Of a stretch of 64,000 nt of DNA, positions 24,383-36,825 are shown piece after piece. Below the pieces are notes generated by a model. That model saw nothing but the letters and a program-made list of their open reading frames with translations. It was not told the origin of the DNA and searched no databases. Source of the stretch: Aspidiotus rigidus (lineage: Eukaryota; Arthropoda; Insecta; Hemiptera; Diaspididae); contig JAVHKY010000030.1 of assembly GCA_035079385.1 (NCBI GenBank), forward strand, positions 4,689,001-4,753,000, read 5' to 3'. The position numbers and the translations under genes were made by a program. Position 1 is the stretch's first letter; the number at the start of each line of letters is the position of its first letter.

Positions 24383-24440
24383 ACCAGATGATGGTCGTCT
24401 CGCTACGTCCGAAACCGGTCGTGAATGTTAATTAGTCTCG
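24383..24440. repeat. Short repeat with GATGATGG..CGAAACCGGTCG core
   Basis: AGATGATGGTCGTCTCG followed by CTACGTCCGAAACCGGTCG resembles, in layout, the centre of foldbacks A and D (GATGA-type box, short stem, CGAAAC). A full inverted partner was not found. A C-run and T-run follow at about 24451-24467. Confidence 0.35.
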
Positions 24441-25321
24441 ACATCCTCTCCCCCCCCCCCTTTTTTTGATAGTAAATTGTTTGTTTGTTTTAATACTTTT
24501 AACCGTGACTCCGATATATTTTTCAATTGAAATCTTTTATTTTAACTTCTTATAACTTTTCATTTTTAAACATTTTGATACCTTTATTTGTTTTTTATTT
24601 CGACCGTTTTTTTTTTTGACCAAAATTTCTAGTTATTTTTTAGTGTTTCGTTTTTGGATTTTAATAATAAATCATTAATAATTTTTCTTTTCGTGTATTT
24701 TATGTGTTTCAATATAATATAGTGATTTCGAGACTATTCTTCTTTCGTTACGTGCCTATGTGCCAACCCTCAATTAGATTATAAGAACTTCATGTACTTT
24801 ATTTCATCTCTTGATCAGTTAGTAGCTCGATGAACCATGTCGTCCGTCGATATGACGTGGATTTTCAGTCGCCACCCAGACTGATTATCGATATCAAAGC
24901 GACCGAGAATTTACCTCTGCCGAAGCCTTGGGGTCGGAATTGGACCTCGATTCGAATTTCGACTCGATTTCGACTTATGTGCCGCATCGCTTTCAGCTCA
25001 GTTTCATATGGTGTTTTTCTTTCATCGAACTAAAATCGACTGCTCTGTTGCAACTCCACCGAGGCCAGGAAGAGATTGGTGTTGGATGTGAAAGCTAGGA
25101 AAGCAGTACGTAAACCCCATTCATACAGAACGTGAGGGTTACCGAGCAGTATGTAACCTCATACAGGGATATGGTCCTGATGCAGGTGTGACTGCTTACA
25201 ACAGTTGACGGTCTTCTCCTTTGAGCCCATATTCTAATCTATAAGGAAATGGGAGGGTTTTAATATGTACATGGTTTCCTTCCCTGCTATATAATTAATC
25301 CTCTCCTAGTACTCTTTGTTA

Positions 25322-25855
25322 CAGCGCCCCACCCGTGTCCCAGCAACGACCTACCACCAAACCAAGACCCCACCAAATACCGAACAGCCACAGACGAAGA
25401 AGTAAACAGTCGCAACCAACACCACATTATCTTCACATTCAGCACTCAAGTCCAGTACTCCAGCATATCCGCAAGGGCAACCGAAAAAATACAGCTCAGT
25501 CAAGCACCATGCAGGCGCCCACCGAAGGCAAACCCAATGTGCACCCACCCGGCACAAAACGCCATCCTGGCTTGTGGGTTCAGCAGCACATCCCAGTAGA
25601 TGAGCCCAATCAGCAACACACTACGCGCAAGGCAGGCTTCAGGTGGTAGCCCACGTAGTCAGCTTGGTCCATGAGACCAGAACCGGGTCTGTTCATTCAT
25701 TCTCCTCCACACTCATTCAATCTGTGTCGCATGCCCAAACCCGCTAGCGTCCAGTAAAGCTACAGCCCAGGGTACGTCACCGCTGGGGAACAGGCGACAC
25801 ACTGCGTGGGCCCCCCACGCGTCCAGGTGGTACCTTAAGGGGGAAAACCCAGTTG
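25322..25855. other. GC-rich island of unknown origin
   Basis: A sharp change from AT-rich flanks to C/A-rich, higher-GC DNA. One plus frame is open from about 25322 to a TAG near 25592 (about 90 codons, no start), and another gives 104 codons from 25335. The products are rich in Pro, Gln, His and Thr with no domain I recognise. It ends with GGTACCTTAAGGGGGAAAAC near 25830-25850. It could be part of a LINE or LTR element (GC-rich, C-biased strand) or an exon-like relic. Confidence 0.3.
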
Positions 25856-26040
25856 AATTCGAAGAATTATAATCCATTTTAAATGAAACTAGGGTTAACT
25901 GAAAAATTAAAACCGTCAGTAAATTCTAGAATTGACTAGTTGAAACTAGTTGCGACTGAAATCATTCGGGGAAACTTGGTTTTGACTAGTGAATTCCAGA
26001 GTTTACTGAATTCGAGTTTTAATTAAAACATATATATTTC
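25856..26040. mobile_element. MITE-like repeat with ACTAGT motifs
   Basis: GGGGAAACTTGGTTTTGACT..GTGAATTCCAGAGTTTACTG at about 25967-26007 matches GGAGAAACTAGTTTTGACTG..GTGAATTCTAGAATTTACTG at 31257-31299. Many ACTAGTT/AACTAGT blocks give weak internal symmetry. No coding content. Confidence 0.45.
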
Positions 26041-26792
26041 GTAAAATATAGGTTCAGGATGAAGTACAGGTGTTGTATTAAGAAATAAAAACGTATCTAG
26101 ATTAAATATTAAGTAAAAACATTTAGTTAGAATTTCTAGTAAAAACGTTAAATTTCAAGCTACCCAGGACTCAAAAACTCGCTTAATGCAAACAAAATAC
26201 AGTTAGGTACATCGGTAGTATAATAACTTACACTTCACGAGTTATACAGCACGTATTTTCGTATCCAAAAAAAAAAAATAGGTCCCGACGATAACAAAAC
26301 TTTCTAAATATGCATATTATACGATTCTCTTAGTTTGTATACAATCTGTAACCGGAAACAAAAACTATAAACTATACCTTTTTGAATGGAATAATGTTCA
26401 TTAATAAAAGATGTCACAAAAAAGCATTCGAAATGCTATTTTTCGATTACAAATTCAATATTCAAAAACAGTTTTACCCATTAATAAAAACCATTGCAGG
26501 TAACCTGTGATATTTTTTTTCATGAGAATTGTACCATGCTAAAAGAAGTAAGTAGCTAAGAAACTTTTCATTTCGACGTAAGATTTGAATTAAGAAAGTA
26601 AAATGACACTTTCGTTTACATACGCCCACCGAGGGAGATAATCTTCTCAGATAAGCTGAGCGATCGTGGAAAAGAAATCTTTGAGAATATTTTTTTGTAT
26701 TCATTTAACGAGCTGTACTATTCAGCTCGGCGTACATATAATTATTTCAATATTATACTGAAATGAATGGTAAATTTTAAATACTACTCGTA

Positions 26793-26948
26793 TCAAAGGT
26801 TAGGAACTACCAAAGGAGATGGAGAGGACACGTAGAACGGAGAGATGAGGATCAATCGCTCAAACGTATTTCCAAGTACAGACCAGGAAGGCCAAGAGTG
26901 AGATTTGTAGATAAGACAAGAAGGATTCATCCTCTTCCAGTGCATTAA
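26793..26948 (+). mobile_element. LINE ORF2 C-terminal remnant
   Basis: The frame ending at the TAA at 26946-26948 reads YQRRWRGHVERRDEDQSLKR, then KYRPGRPRVRFVDKTRR. This RWxGHVxRR..D..L..I..YRPxGRPRxRFxDxxR pattern is the typical C-terminal tail of animal LINE reverse transcriptase proteins. RT proper is not found upstream, where sequence is AT-rich and broken, so only the tail is recognisable. Downstream sequence to about 27050 may be its 3' region. Confidence 0.55.
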
Positions 26949-26949
26949 C

Positions 26950-29334
26950 ACAGCATTCAGGCCAACAGGCCTACCGCTCGTAAAATGAGGATAACTTAGA
27001 GGAAGATAGGTTGAACCATAGTAATTAGATGAGGGAGACAAAATGTATGAGGAGGTGCAGCAGAATCGTGATCAATTTTGGGTACTGGAAAAGTTACAGC
27101 GAGGAAAAATTAACCGAAGGAGAATTCTTCTAAGGGTCAAAAGACTTGACAGGTGCAAGGGGAGATCGCAACACACCATCAATTTCGAGAACAATAATAA
27201 CCATACTGTCTTGATTCCTCTGACTATAAGAGTTTGACACCAAGTTCCAAACCAATCATTCATCATCTATCTGCTCAGTTAATGCCCAGAGGCAGATCTA
27301 GGAGGATTACGTTAATATCTAAGGAAGGGTAGGGATGAATATTATGGTACCCATTTCTCGGCCCGGTAGAAAAGAGGAAATGAACAATAAAAATAGATGA
27401 AAAACACAAGCGTTAATGATGTCCAACAATATTTTAAGAAGAGAACATTTAAATATAATATTGCGCAATAAGAATATCAAGTCAGCAATAAGAAAATGAA
27501 TAGAACATTGGTAAAATAATCACGCAATAAGATAGTGAGTTAACACGTTTGAATAATTTTCTGCCCCATATCCGCTGCTGCGTTAAAAAAATAAAAATGA
27601 ACATCAAAATTTGCTAAAAGGAACTGTAGACAGCGCAATAAAAAATTGTAGATAAATAAAAGAAATGTTGTATTATGATTCCACCAACTACCCGGTACCC
27701 CATATTTCACTTCTTACCGAAGAAGCAACTCGCGCTTCGCTTTGGAATCTCTGTCCCAACAAAAGCTGTTTCGTCGCCTCGCCTCGGGTACGGCGACAGA
27801 TTTTTGACGTATTTGTAAACCAAGAATGTATTTTCAAATAACCTACTTAGTAAACGAAGGGCACGTACACAAAAATTTTTCCTCAACGTTCTTGGGTACG
27901 GTCTCCAGTCATCGTCACACGAAGGAGACAGCACTAACTGGAGAGAATCCGGCTATACTCTTTTATGTCTATTTCGCCTATACTAATGATACTGACTGAT
28001 AGGAATACCCGTGGAGCTCATTTGGACCTAGATGCACTTGTTCCACCTCAGTCCTTAAGTCATTTATGTTTAGGATTGTATATAAGTTATTGTTTGTACA
28101 GGAAAAACTTATCGTCCAGTTTGAAATAATTATCATGAGCCTAGTTACTGTTGAAGTTATTGCTCATCCACATCATTCTATCGTTCATTGACCTACAGTT
28201 GAATCACTTTATTTTTAATGCTCGCACAGGGTCTTTTATTGCACCTCAACTTATTGCGCAAATCATCTATTTTAATGTGCTGTTTAATATATCCCAAATA
28301 TTATTCACTATATCTTGTCTAGCTGGTCATCTAACTTTTTATAATTATTCGAGTAACGCTTAGGCTACAGACGTTACAACGCTTTGCATCTCATTTTTTT
28401 GATACATGTATCAGTTTCAAATCTTTTATGAACGTTGTTCACGAAAACAATTTTATTTCGTATTTATACAGGCGATCCATCTTCTTATTCTTCAATGATT
28501 CGATCGATTTTAAGCTCTCAAAGAGAAAGCGTTGAATTTCATGAACTTGAACTTCACAGGATTATAAAAGCTTAATAAAGCGTGAAAAATACGATCTTCA
28601 CCTTCGGTACTGTCTTGTAGAGGGTTTTGGAAACGAAATCGCGACGCCCACATCGAGAATAAGCACATCGATAATTTTAATTAATACAGTTCTTTCGGAA
28701 ATAGGTGCAACCATCGAAACCCCATCGTATCGGATGCCTGAATTCAATTCTTATCACATTCGAGAGAAAAGATGTATAGTGCACGTCTGACGCCCGATTG
28801 CGCACCGTTCTTTTGTTTCGCCGACGACGCTCGTTCATTTGCCCGCGCTATTGAAGGTGAGGCTTCAACTTTTTAATTAAGAAATCCGCTGAACTTTCCC
28901 ATTTTTCTCCTTTTGAAATAATAAAAGACAAGCTAAAGTGTTGACCTGAAAAATGCTCCAAATACCTTAACCGTACTTCTTCCGATTAGTATACTATGGC
29001 GGCGTAAGAAGAATTTTTCTTCTTTGTCTTGAAAATAAAAAATAAAACCATGATTAATTGCGAACTCGAAGCGAAATTATACAGCTTTAGTGATTGCGAA
29101 AATATGCCTCGTGTCAAACTATTTTGAAAATTACTCCCGCTCATCAGTTTAGCGATGTTCCAAGGGAACATTCTTGGACCACAGTTAGGTTCACAAATTT
29201 TCATACTAAGAGGTGTCAAATGATAATGGGCGCTCTACATCACACGGTCTAAACATACAAAATCATAAGACCAATCTTTAATGATCAATATTGCCAGAAA
29301 CATTAATGACGTAATCAAATGATTTTTATAGTAA
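26950..29334. other. No gene seen
   Basis: AT-rich DNA with several short frames lacking domains (27043-27266, 27707-27934, 28151-28363). Confidence 0.4.
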
Positions 29335-29598
29335 CTGCCGAAAGATCTGACAAGCGTAAAGTGGGCTCAAAACTTCATTAGTTCCCTATCCTCTCAAGCT
29401 ATGACTGATCTCTTCTCGAAAGGACTACCTGACATCTTGCCAGAAAAAGCTGTACACCAAATCATTATCCAACATTTCATTAGGAAAAATAAGGTCAAGA
29501 TATGGTCGGAAAAATCTGAATTACTAATCTCATCACATTTTCGGCAACTACGTATTACATTTCTGAATGAATTGAGAAATCAAAAAAAGTTTCAATGA
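29335..29598 (+). mobile_element. LINE RNase H fragment, same family as 4588-6762
   Basis: ACAAGCGTAAAGTGGG near 29350 matches ACAAGCGTAAAGTAGG at 5880, and TCTCAAGCTATGACTGATCT..CTTCTCGAAA near 29392 matches TCTTCGAGCTATGACTGATC..CTTCTCAAAT at 6050. Compared with that element, about 130 bases between the two blocks are deleted. The open frame 29401-29598 starts MTDLFSKGLPDIL, like MTDPFSNN there, then loses similarity. Confidence 0.55.
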
Positions 29599-29599
29599 A

Positions 29600-31055
29600 T
29601 GATACACCTCAAAACCATGCTAAGCTTAAAATGAGAGAGAGAGGAGAAAAGAAGAGAAGAGAGAAGAGGATATAGCGTCTATCGTCTAGAAAAATACATG
29701 ATATTATCGTGTATAAATATTACAAAAGCCAAGCGTCGAATTGCATTTCTGTAAAAATTGCTTAAATTCGAATTCATTGTCTGTCCACGCATTGTTGAAA
29801 TTTGTCAAATATAACTTCGTACTCGTATTTTGTCGTCGAATTTACTGCGTCAATAAAATCTCACGCGGTAAAGAAACTGTATCTGCTTTTCTTACTTATT
29901 TTTCTTGCCCCTGCCATTCTACAATGTGTGACTTTTTATTCCGATAGTTTAAACAAGAAACTGCCATTTTCTGCAACTTTTACGTCTTTTTTTTCTTTTT
30001 CCTACAAACTACCAGTGTAATTTCACTTTCGTTGTCTCTCAAAACGTATAAAGAATGATTCGGCGCGTGTAATCTCTTCTTTTTTTCTTCGGGTCATGTG
30101 AGATTGCTCTACACATTGAAATATTGATGGACTATAGCTCATACTTATAACGAGTCACTGGCATTAGGCCATCATTTTGCCTGTTTGGCGTATACGATTG
30201 TTTCCGTTATCCTTATTCTTCTATCCTTTCCGTTCACGGAGAATCTGAAACGAAAACCATAAATAAAGCCAGTCGTCTGGAGTTCTCGTTAAGGCATCTT
30301 ACCTATTATTAAAAGGATTTAGCATTCGATAATGGACATGGTGAAGAGATGAATAGCGGAGATAAAATTTTAGAATTCGATATCTTCCGGGAAGAATTCG
30401 CTTCAAAAATATTCTGTTATTTCATAAATTTCATATTCCTAGAAGCTCATTGGCCACAAAAATCTCAAAACTCTATTTTTACGATAAAAGATTGGGTAGC
30501 ATAGAAATATTTTCTTAAGGCTTTCCGTATCTAGGATTAGTTGTACATGAGTATTATACGATGTGAATCGCGTCGCGAACAAATTTTGGGTGTTCATAAA
30601 TGATTGAATTTTTCCTTTACGCTTAAAGATTCGAAAAAAATATAGGAGAAGGAAAACTCCGATGATGAAAATCTGGTCATAGCGGTAAGGTCTGCGCTTT
30701 TCCCTGCGAGGACCAAGCAGCTCACGGAAAAGTATGGTTCTGCAAGATGATCTGGGATGGAGGAAGCAGCTTCCTGGATGAAGCCTTACACTGCAACTCT
30801 ATAATGAATGAAATGACAAAGGACGGCAATCTTGGTGCCGTTTCGTGTGAGGCAATCCGACTTCTCCTGATGATGCGCTCAGGCGGCGGGGTTTGGGGTG
30901 CCGTCCCCAAATCAGATAATGAGACATACACAACAGCAATTGTAAATGAGATGGTGTCCGAAGGGAACATAAAGGCTGCGAGTACACCACTTCATGGTCA
31001 CGAGAACGGAAAAGTGGTCGTCATCTTCATGTTTTGGCGATTGGATTTGCCCTTT
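29600..31055. other. No gene seen; higher-GC segment at 30670-31020
   Basis: The 30747-31100 plus frame (117 codons) lies in locally GC-richer DNA. It contains repeated EM/NEM words (NSIMNEMTKDGN and AIVNEMVSEGN), but no known domain and no splice signals that would tie it to other exons. It runs into a MITE-like repeat at its 3' end, so its stop is not conserved gene structure. Confidence 0.3.
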
Positions 31056-31059
31056 TACT

Positions 31060-31330
31060 TTACACTAGTCAAAACTCCATTTGCCACTAGTTTTTACTAG
31101 TTTTCAATGGTAAAAACTAGTTTTAACCGAAATCATTACAGTTGTAACTGTAGTTCTAACGTTGAGGGTCTCACGTTATTCCAAATTATTTGGAGAACGA
31201 CGAGAAGAGAATACTCCGAAGAGGAGTAAAAACTAGGAACGAATCCGTTTAATTATTTGGAGAAACTAGTTTTGACTGGTGAATTCTAGAATTTACTGAT
31301 TCTGGATTTTAACTCAAATATGTCTATGGA
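31060..31330. mobile_element. MITE-like repeat with ACTAGT motifs, second copy
   Basis: CACTAGTTTTTACTAGTTTT..GGTAAAAACTAGTTTT near 31085-31123 is palindromic, and 31257-31325 is homologous to 25967-26035. Same family as the repeat at 25856-26040. Confidence 0.45.
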
Positions 31331-34300
31331 TGAAGAAATTCGTGATGTGGTTATATTATCGAGTCCTTGAACTTTGACGTCACCGTGAAGCAATAGCACG
31401 ATGTACTTGTTTAATGGAAAGAATTCCGTCCCTCCTTCGACCTTGTTCATATTCACTTATTACATTTTAATGGAGAATTTTAAGAAGTTACCCGTTTTGT
31501 GTGCACGATTTTGACCTTGTAATCGCCCTGAAGTGTTTTCTATAAAAACGGAGGGTTGAGAGAGTTCAATGTTCTGTCAAATTGCATTTTTCGGGTTGCG
31601 TAATGAAACCAATTTCCAAAATTCTGAATACGCTGTGGGAAAAAAGTAGTGGAAAAATATTCAAATACTGAAATTGATTGTTGGCTGTCACGAAGCCCTG
31701 GGGACGCTTCCGATTCAGCAGTTCCATTTTCCAATGCTGGAATTGGTCCAGCTGCAAAATTTGTTCACTATTTCACAAAGTAGATCCTTGCGTTCGATCG
31801 TGTTTTATGTAGAACACTGTGTTCATGCATAATGTAATAATGGAAAGACGAAAACAGGAAGGTGCTTGGAGGGGCTTAGCTAGATTCAAATAATCATCTT
31901 TCATGATGACAGATATTTCACGCTAAGATATAACAACTCATTTCGATTTGTGTGGGAATTTGAAGATCAACAGCGAGGGAAGTAGGTTGATATCGTATTC
32001 CTTAATGAAGGTATACAGTCCCAAAGTTCGTGACCAACCCCCGTGAAACTGCTCAAGAATTGCCATCTTTAAGATCTTTCTTTTTCAATGAGACCTTTTG
32101 AACGAAAAATACAGTAATACAGTTTACATCCGCTACCCGCCATTTCAGAAAATTGTACCCCATTATAAATACGTAGCATATTGTATATAATCGTGTCGAA
32201 TAAGGCGATGAAATTTTTCAACGTCCAACTCGCCGTCAATTATTCCGAGTGGCCTTGAGTGCTTTAGGCGTCACTCGCAGATCGCCGCCACGCTGTATTT
32301 TCTATTCCGACTGGAAACGTTTAATTATTAATGGGAAGGTGGTCACTTTATAGCGTTAACAGGATTACTCTTGTCAGTTCGGGTTGAAAAGCATTTTGAA
32401 GCGGGTAAAAAACTTATTGTTTTCAAACGACGCCACGTAGTGAACCGCGGACCGCGTGTTTTGTTGAACTTTTGCGCGCCTTCATTTGAAATTTGCAAGA
32501 ATTTCGACGACTCCGTACGTCATCTGGCATTTATTTTGTGGACGGGGAAAAAAAAAAACAATACATTGGTATAGTTTCTAAATTTTCTATGGACGTTGTC
32601 GTATTACAGATTCTTAACAGTGCTGTCACTCTTGAAATTTATTAATGTCGAACAATTTTTTTCCTCTTTTGCAGGTAAGTTCTGGCGCCGGTGACTGACT
32701 GGTGAAAAAAAAGTATGGTACAAGTGCTCCCTTTTGCGAGTCGTGCGCACTTCCTCGAGCGTAACAACTTTCCATGTGAACGTAATCCGCGCGTAGTTCA
32801 AAAATTTGAAAGCGTAAGTTACAACTTATCTACATGGAAGTAACGATTAGTCAGCATTTGATGATGCGAAAATTACCATCAGCTTGCGTTAATAGCTGTC
32901 ATTACTCACACTTACTTGTATGTAACAAACTCAAATGGAGAAGACTCGGAAGCTTTTTTGTGTACGAGTTCTTTTTCATACGTTTCTGTCGTCATTATGG
33001 TATGAATTTCGAGTTTTTCTCTTCTGATGCGTGCATTCATTGAACGAGGACTCAGCACACCATGAACGATCTGCAGGGGCAGTAATGTGCGGAAAAACAA
33101 AACTTGTTGAAACAGATTCCACACCGACTAGGGGGCACTCGGCTTTTAAATCTGCTCCAACCCTCCTCTGTTTTCAGCTCAGTTGTTGGTCATTAGGTTT
33201 ACTAACAGCATATAGGTATACTGTCTAGTATATTATATCATAAGCTAGATTGTGCTGTGCATCCGCACGCATGCGTAAATTTTGAAATTGGAGGTGGAGC
33301 TGAGGTTGAAATATCTCTTGACCGCCAGGTCGTGCGCACATCCAAAGTTTGGTGTTAAAGGGTAATCGAGAAGAGAGACCTGGAGTATGTCACTCCGTGA
33401 AAGAGCAATGATGATGTTTCATGTCTCATAATGGATGACGTCATTAATATTTGATCCTTCAACAGGGTCAAACGAAGTCTAACGTATGACGTCATTAGCA
33501 GGTTGAAACCTTAACCTAGCCTGTGTGCGAAAAAGTTTCGATTTTTTTCTGTTTGAATCATGCGGGGTTAGCAAATTACAGCATATTCTTTTTTTGCACA
33601 AATATTTTAACTCGAAATTTCTTATTTTTCTGATGTATACTGACTGTACATTAAGCTTACTTCCTGACTGACTCACACCATCACACCCCTTTCTCTCCTC
33701 CCCTTCTTAGCTTAGAATGGTCGGGTATATACGGTAGTATTGAAATAACATAGTGTAAATTAGCGGTGAAATTGAATGAAAAATTGAAAATGATTATCAC
33801 TCTGGGTCAATTTTATTAGGAAATCTAAATACATTATTTGATTAAAATTATCTGGATTATTCATTTTTAATTATAAAATTATAATAATTGTTGGAAAAAT
33901 GTATACAAATGTGACACGTTTTATGAAAAGAATCAAGTTTTTCATCTATTTTGGCGGCCAAAGTAGGTAAAAAAACATGATCTCGCGAAATTTGAAAAAT
34001 TGATGGAAAATGTTAGTTTTTTGACCTATTTTGGCCTCTCCTGTGAAATTTGTTTTTGCGCAAAGTGGTCGATTTTCATAAATCGCGTCACAAAATAATA
34101 TTAATCATCCAGAACATCTTATTTTTATTATAAATATTGATCTTCGTAACATATTATGAATAAAAATTAGAATTGAAATTATAAACTATGGAAAAATTGA
34201 ATTATTCACCCATAATGTAAATTATGACATTATGTACCAATTTGAAATAAGAAAATAATTTGAACAAAAAATTGTTATTCTAGTTAATGATCCAATATTT

Positions 34301-34440
34301 CATGTATTAATTAATTCTTGTAGGTGTTTTACTGAAAATATTTCCATACATTCTTTTAATATTATTTTAACAATTTTTTTATTTTTTTGTTTTATTTTAA
34401 GGAGCATTTTAGCTTGAGCGGCTATTTGCTTGGTGGTGTA
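31331..34440. other. No gene seen
   Basis: AT-rich DNA. Two copies of ATGACGTCATTA (about 33434-33445 and 33486-33497) lie 52 bp apart. Short frames at 32371-33228 show no domain. Confidence 0.4.
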
Positions 34441-34441
34441 T

Positions 34442-34442
<1 letters not shown>

Positions 34443-34477
<35 letters not shown>
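34443..34477 (+). repeat. (AAT)n microsatellite at the 3' end of an R1-clade LINE
   Basis: About eleven AAT units immediately beyond the 3' end of the minus-strand LINE at 34479-35168. On the element's strand it reads (TTA)n. Confidence 0.85.
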
Positions 34478-34478
34478 C

Positions 34479-35168
34479 GCTTGTGTGTCGCATGTGCAGC
34501 ACCGCCCGTCATCCATAATGGAGTAGGTGCGGGTTGCGTATGCATTTAATATTGTTTCCTCCAACACCGGAATCGACCCTTTCGGGTATAACTTCAGTGA
34601 AGGAGGAATCTCCTACGCGAACCCCCTCTTCTACTCGGCAACTGCCAAGTTGCTTTGACAACCGCCAAGCTGCGATGCCCCCCTGAACCTTCTTCCTCTT
34701 CTTCCTGCAGATCTGGATGTTGATGGTACACAGGTGTTGAGTAGGCCATAGCGTGGTTCTGCATTTGCCTATTCCATTCCTGGTCCATCTTCCTCTTCAT
34801 GATGGTGGCCGCAAATGCAGACACCTGGTTCCATGCTTCTTCGGAACCTAGCATGGTGCGTACCAGGCTACTCGGGTCGAGCGCTTCATCTCCCGATCTC
34901 TTGAAGAGACCGACTAAGCTCGTCCCGCTCACGCCTCCACGCCTCACACTCAAATAAGGTGTGTTGTGGTCCATCATCCCGCCCTTGGTAACAGTGCGAA
35001 CACGTCGCCTGCTCAACTTTCCTTAACTTCTCGTGAAGGTACTTGTTGAAGCAGCCATGGCCGCTTAACACCTGCGTCAGGTGAAAGTTCAGCTGACCAT
35101 GGTGTCGGTTCATCCACTCATCAAGGTCGCGTATTAGCACACGGGTTGTCCATGTACCCAGCTCACTC
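34479..35168 (-). mobile_element. 5'-truncated R1-clade LINE: ORF2 C-terminus and 3' UTR
   Basis: The minus strand reads LIRDLDEWMNRHHGQLNFHL, SGHGCFNKYLHEKL and CSHCYQGRDDGPQHTLFEC (35133-34930). This is the HLTQxLSGHGCF..YL and CxxC..H..C pattern of the R1-clade ORF2 C-terminus. After a one-base frame change near 34890 it continues LVRTMLGSEEAWNQVSAFAA and TIMKRKMDQEW, and ends at TGA 34596-34594. The 3' UTR runs to 34479. The element is flanked on both sides by about eleven AAT units (34443-34477, 35173-35205), as expected if it inserted into an (AAT)n tract. RT and endonuclease are absent. The last 122 bases (34479-34600) recur at 63228-63349 with one mismatch. Confidence 0.85.
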
Positions 35169-35171
35169 TGG

Positions 35172-35172
<1 letters not shown>

Positions 35173-35205
<33 letters not shown>
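35173..35205 (+). repeat. (AAT)n microsatellite followed by (GAT)n
   Basis: About eleven AAT units adjoin the 5' truncation of the LINE, then five to six GAT units. Together with 34443-34477 it brackets the LINE. Confidence 0.85.
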
Positions 35206-35207
<2 letters not shown>

Positions 35208-35209
35208 TG

Positions 35210-36495
35210 ATGATGATGAAGCTGACAGTAATATTACTAATAATAACAAAAGTAGTTCTTCCAGAAGAAAAAGAGAGGAGAAAAAAAATATTTTTCTTGA
35301 TTGCTGAGATATAGTTGTGAGTTGGGTTGTGTGTAGGTATGTTGAAGTAGAATTCATTGTTTTGCAATCGTTTTTCTAAATTTACATTTAATATGAAAAT
35401 AAAAATTGATGATAGAATTAATATTCATAAATAATTTTTATGTGATTTGTGGAAAAAAATTTTGCTATAAAAATTATATAGGAAAATTTTTTATATGAGC
35501 ACTCAAATTTAAATAGTATATTGATAGAATGGATATCTAATTTTTTTAGTATAAAATGTGTAATAATAAGATTAATTCTTGAATTTTGGATTTATCTAAT
35601 TACTATGAAGATACATTATAAAATTTTTATTGGAAAAATTATTATTGTTATTATTATTATTGTTGTTGTTGTTGTTGAAATGATAATCATTATTCTTGGA
35701 GAAATGATTATTAAGTTTGGAAAATTCGTTATGATAATAATCATGAAATTTGTAAATTTATTTTTTTCACTATTCATGGTCCACTTCTTGAAAAGGGATC
35801 ACAGATTAGTAAACATACTTTTTTTTCAGGGCCATTTAAGTATGCCAAATGAGATCATTGTTTTTGTATTTCAAGATGTAAATGAGTGAGGCGAACTCAA
35901 ACCTCTCAACACTGAATTCACTTGAAAAGTATTTTTCCTTGCATCACCAGGTGAATATGATCTGTGAATAAAATATGTGTTTCTTTTTACCAAGATGTGG
36001 TCCCTTTTTGTGGAGCGCAACACATTTATTCACTTTTCAAATGATTTTTATAATTATTAAATGTACCATAATATGATTTTATTTATTTTTTATCATAGTT
36101 ATCTTAATAATTGATATTAAATTAATATTAAATTTCGATTTATTTATACCTAATTATTAATATTAATTAATTATTTATAATTTATTAGGTTGATTTACTT
36201 GGATAAGTTTAATTTATTATTAATTTATAATCATAGTATCAATAATTGGAATTTTAATGATTTATCATAACTATATTTTAAATGACAATACTATTCTTAC
36301 TTAATTTATACACATTAGATATGCACCAGTAGTTCATTCATCCAGTTCAGGAAACAACAATTTGCCAATAGGACGGCGGATATTCCCCCAATCTATCTTC
36401 CTCAAAATTAAGTCTTTCTTAATGATGTTAAATGAAGAACGCAGGGAACCTGTTCTATAAGTTGAATTTATTTTTCATTAATACGGTCCTATTTA
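35210..36495. other. Very AT-rich stretch, no gene seen
   Basis: Dominated by A/T with simple ATT and TTG runs (about 35640-35680). The 35521-35889 frame is hydrophobic low-complexity translation of ATT/GTT repeats and is not called a gene. Confidence 0.5.
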
Positions 36496-36499
36496 AAAA

Positions 36500-36825
36500 A
36501 CGCACCATCAATTCGACCTCTAGGATAGTTTGAAACTGAATTGAGAAAATACCAATTTTTCAAAAGTCTTCTTCTATCATATAATTACGAATAAAATTCA
36601 GAATTTTTCGAGTTTCTCTACACGTTCCCCGTTAAAATTTTGACCTCCGAGATATATATGTTAGGGGACTTGCTTTCCTATCATATAGAGAAAGAAAGAA
36701 AGAAAGAAAGAAAGAAACTGAATTGATAAATAAAGAAATAAATAAATGAAGAAATAAAAGCAAAATTTGCAAGTCCATTTTGGCCGAACGTTGGACGGCG
36801 GACGGCAAATTTTTCAAAAAAAGAT
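36500..36825. repeat. Relic related to the foldback element at 1318-1600, with (GAAA)n
   Basis: CGGCGGACGGCAAATTTTTC at about 36794-36813 resembles the inverted end at 1328-1350, and GGGGACTTGCTTTCCTATCATAT near 36664-36686 resembles the internal block there. A (AAAG)n tract lies at 36690-36717. Confidence 0.35.

Noticed and set aside
30722..31100. 117-codon plus frame and opposing minus frames as a gene
   Set aside because: No domain, no splice partners, and the 3' end runs into a MITE-like repeat; two similar NEM words could be chance.
35134..35889. Hydrophobic frames rich in Ile/Leu/Val resembling membrane helices
   Set aside because: They translate (AAT)n, (GAT)n and ATT/GTT simple repeats.
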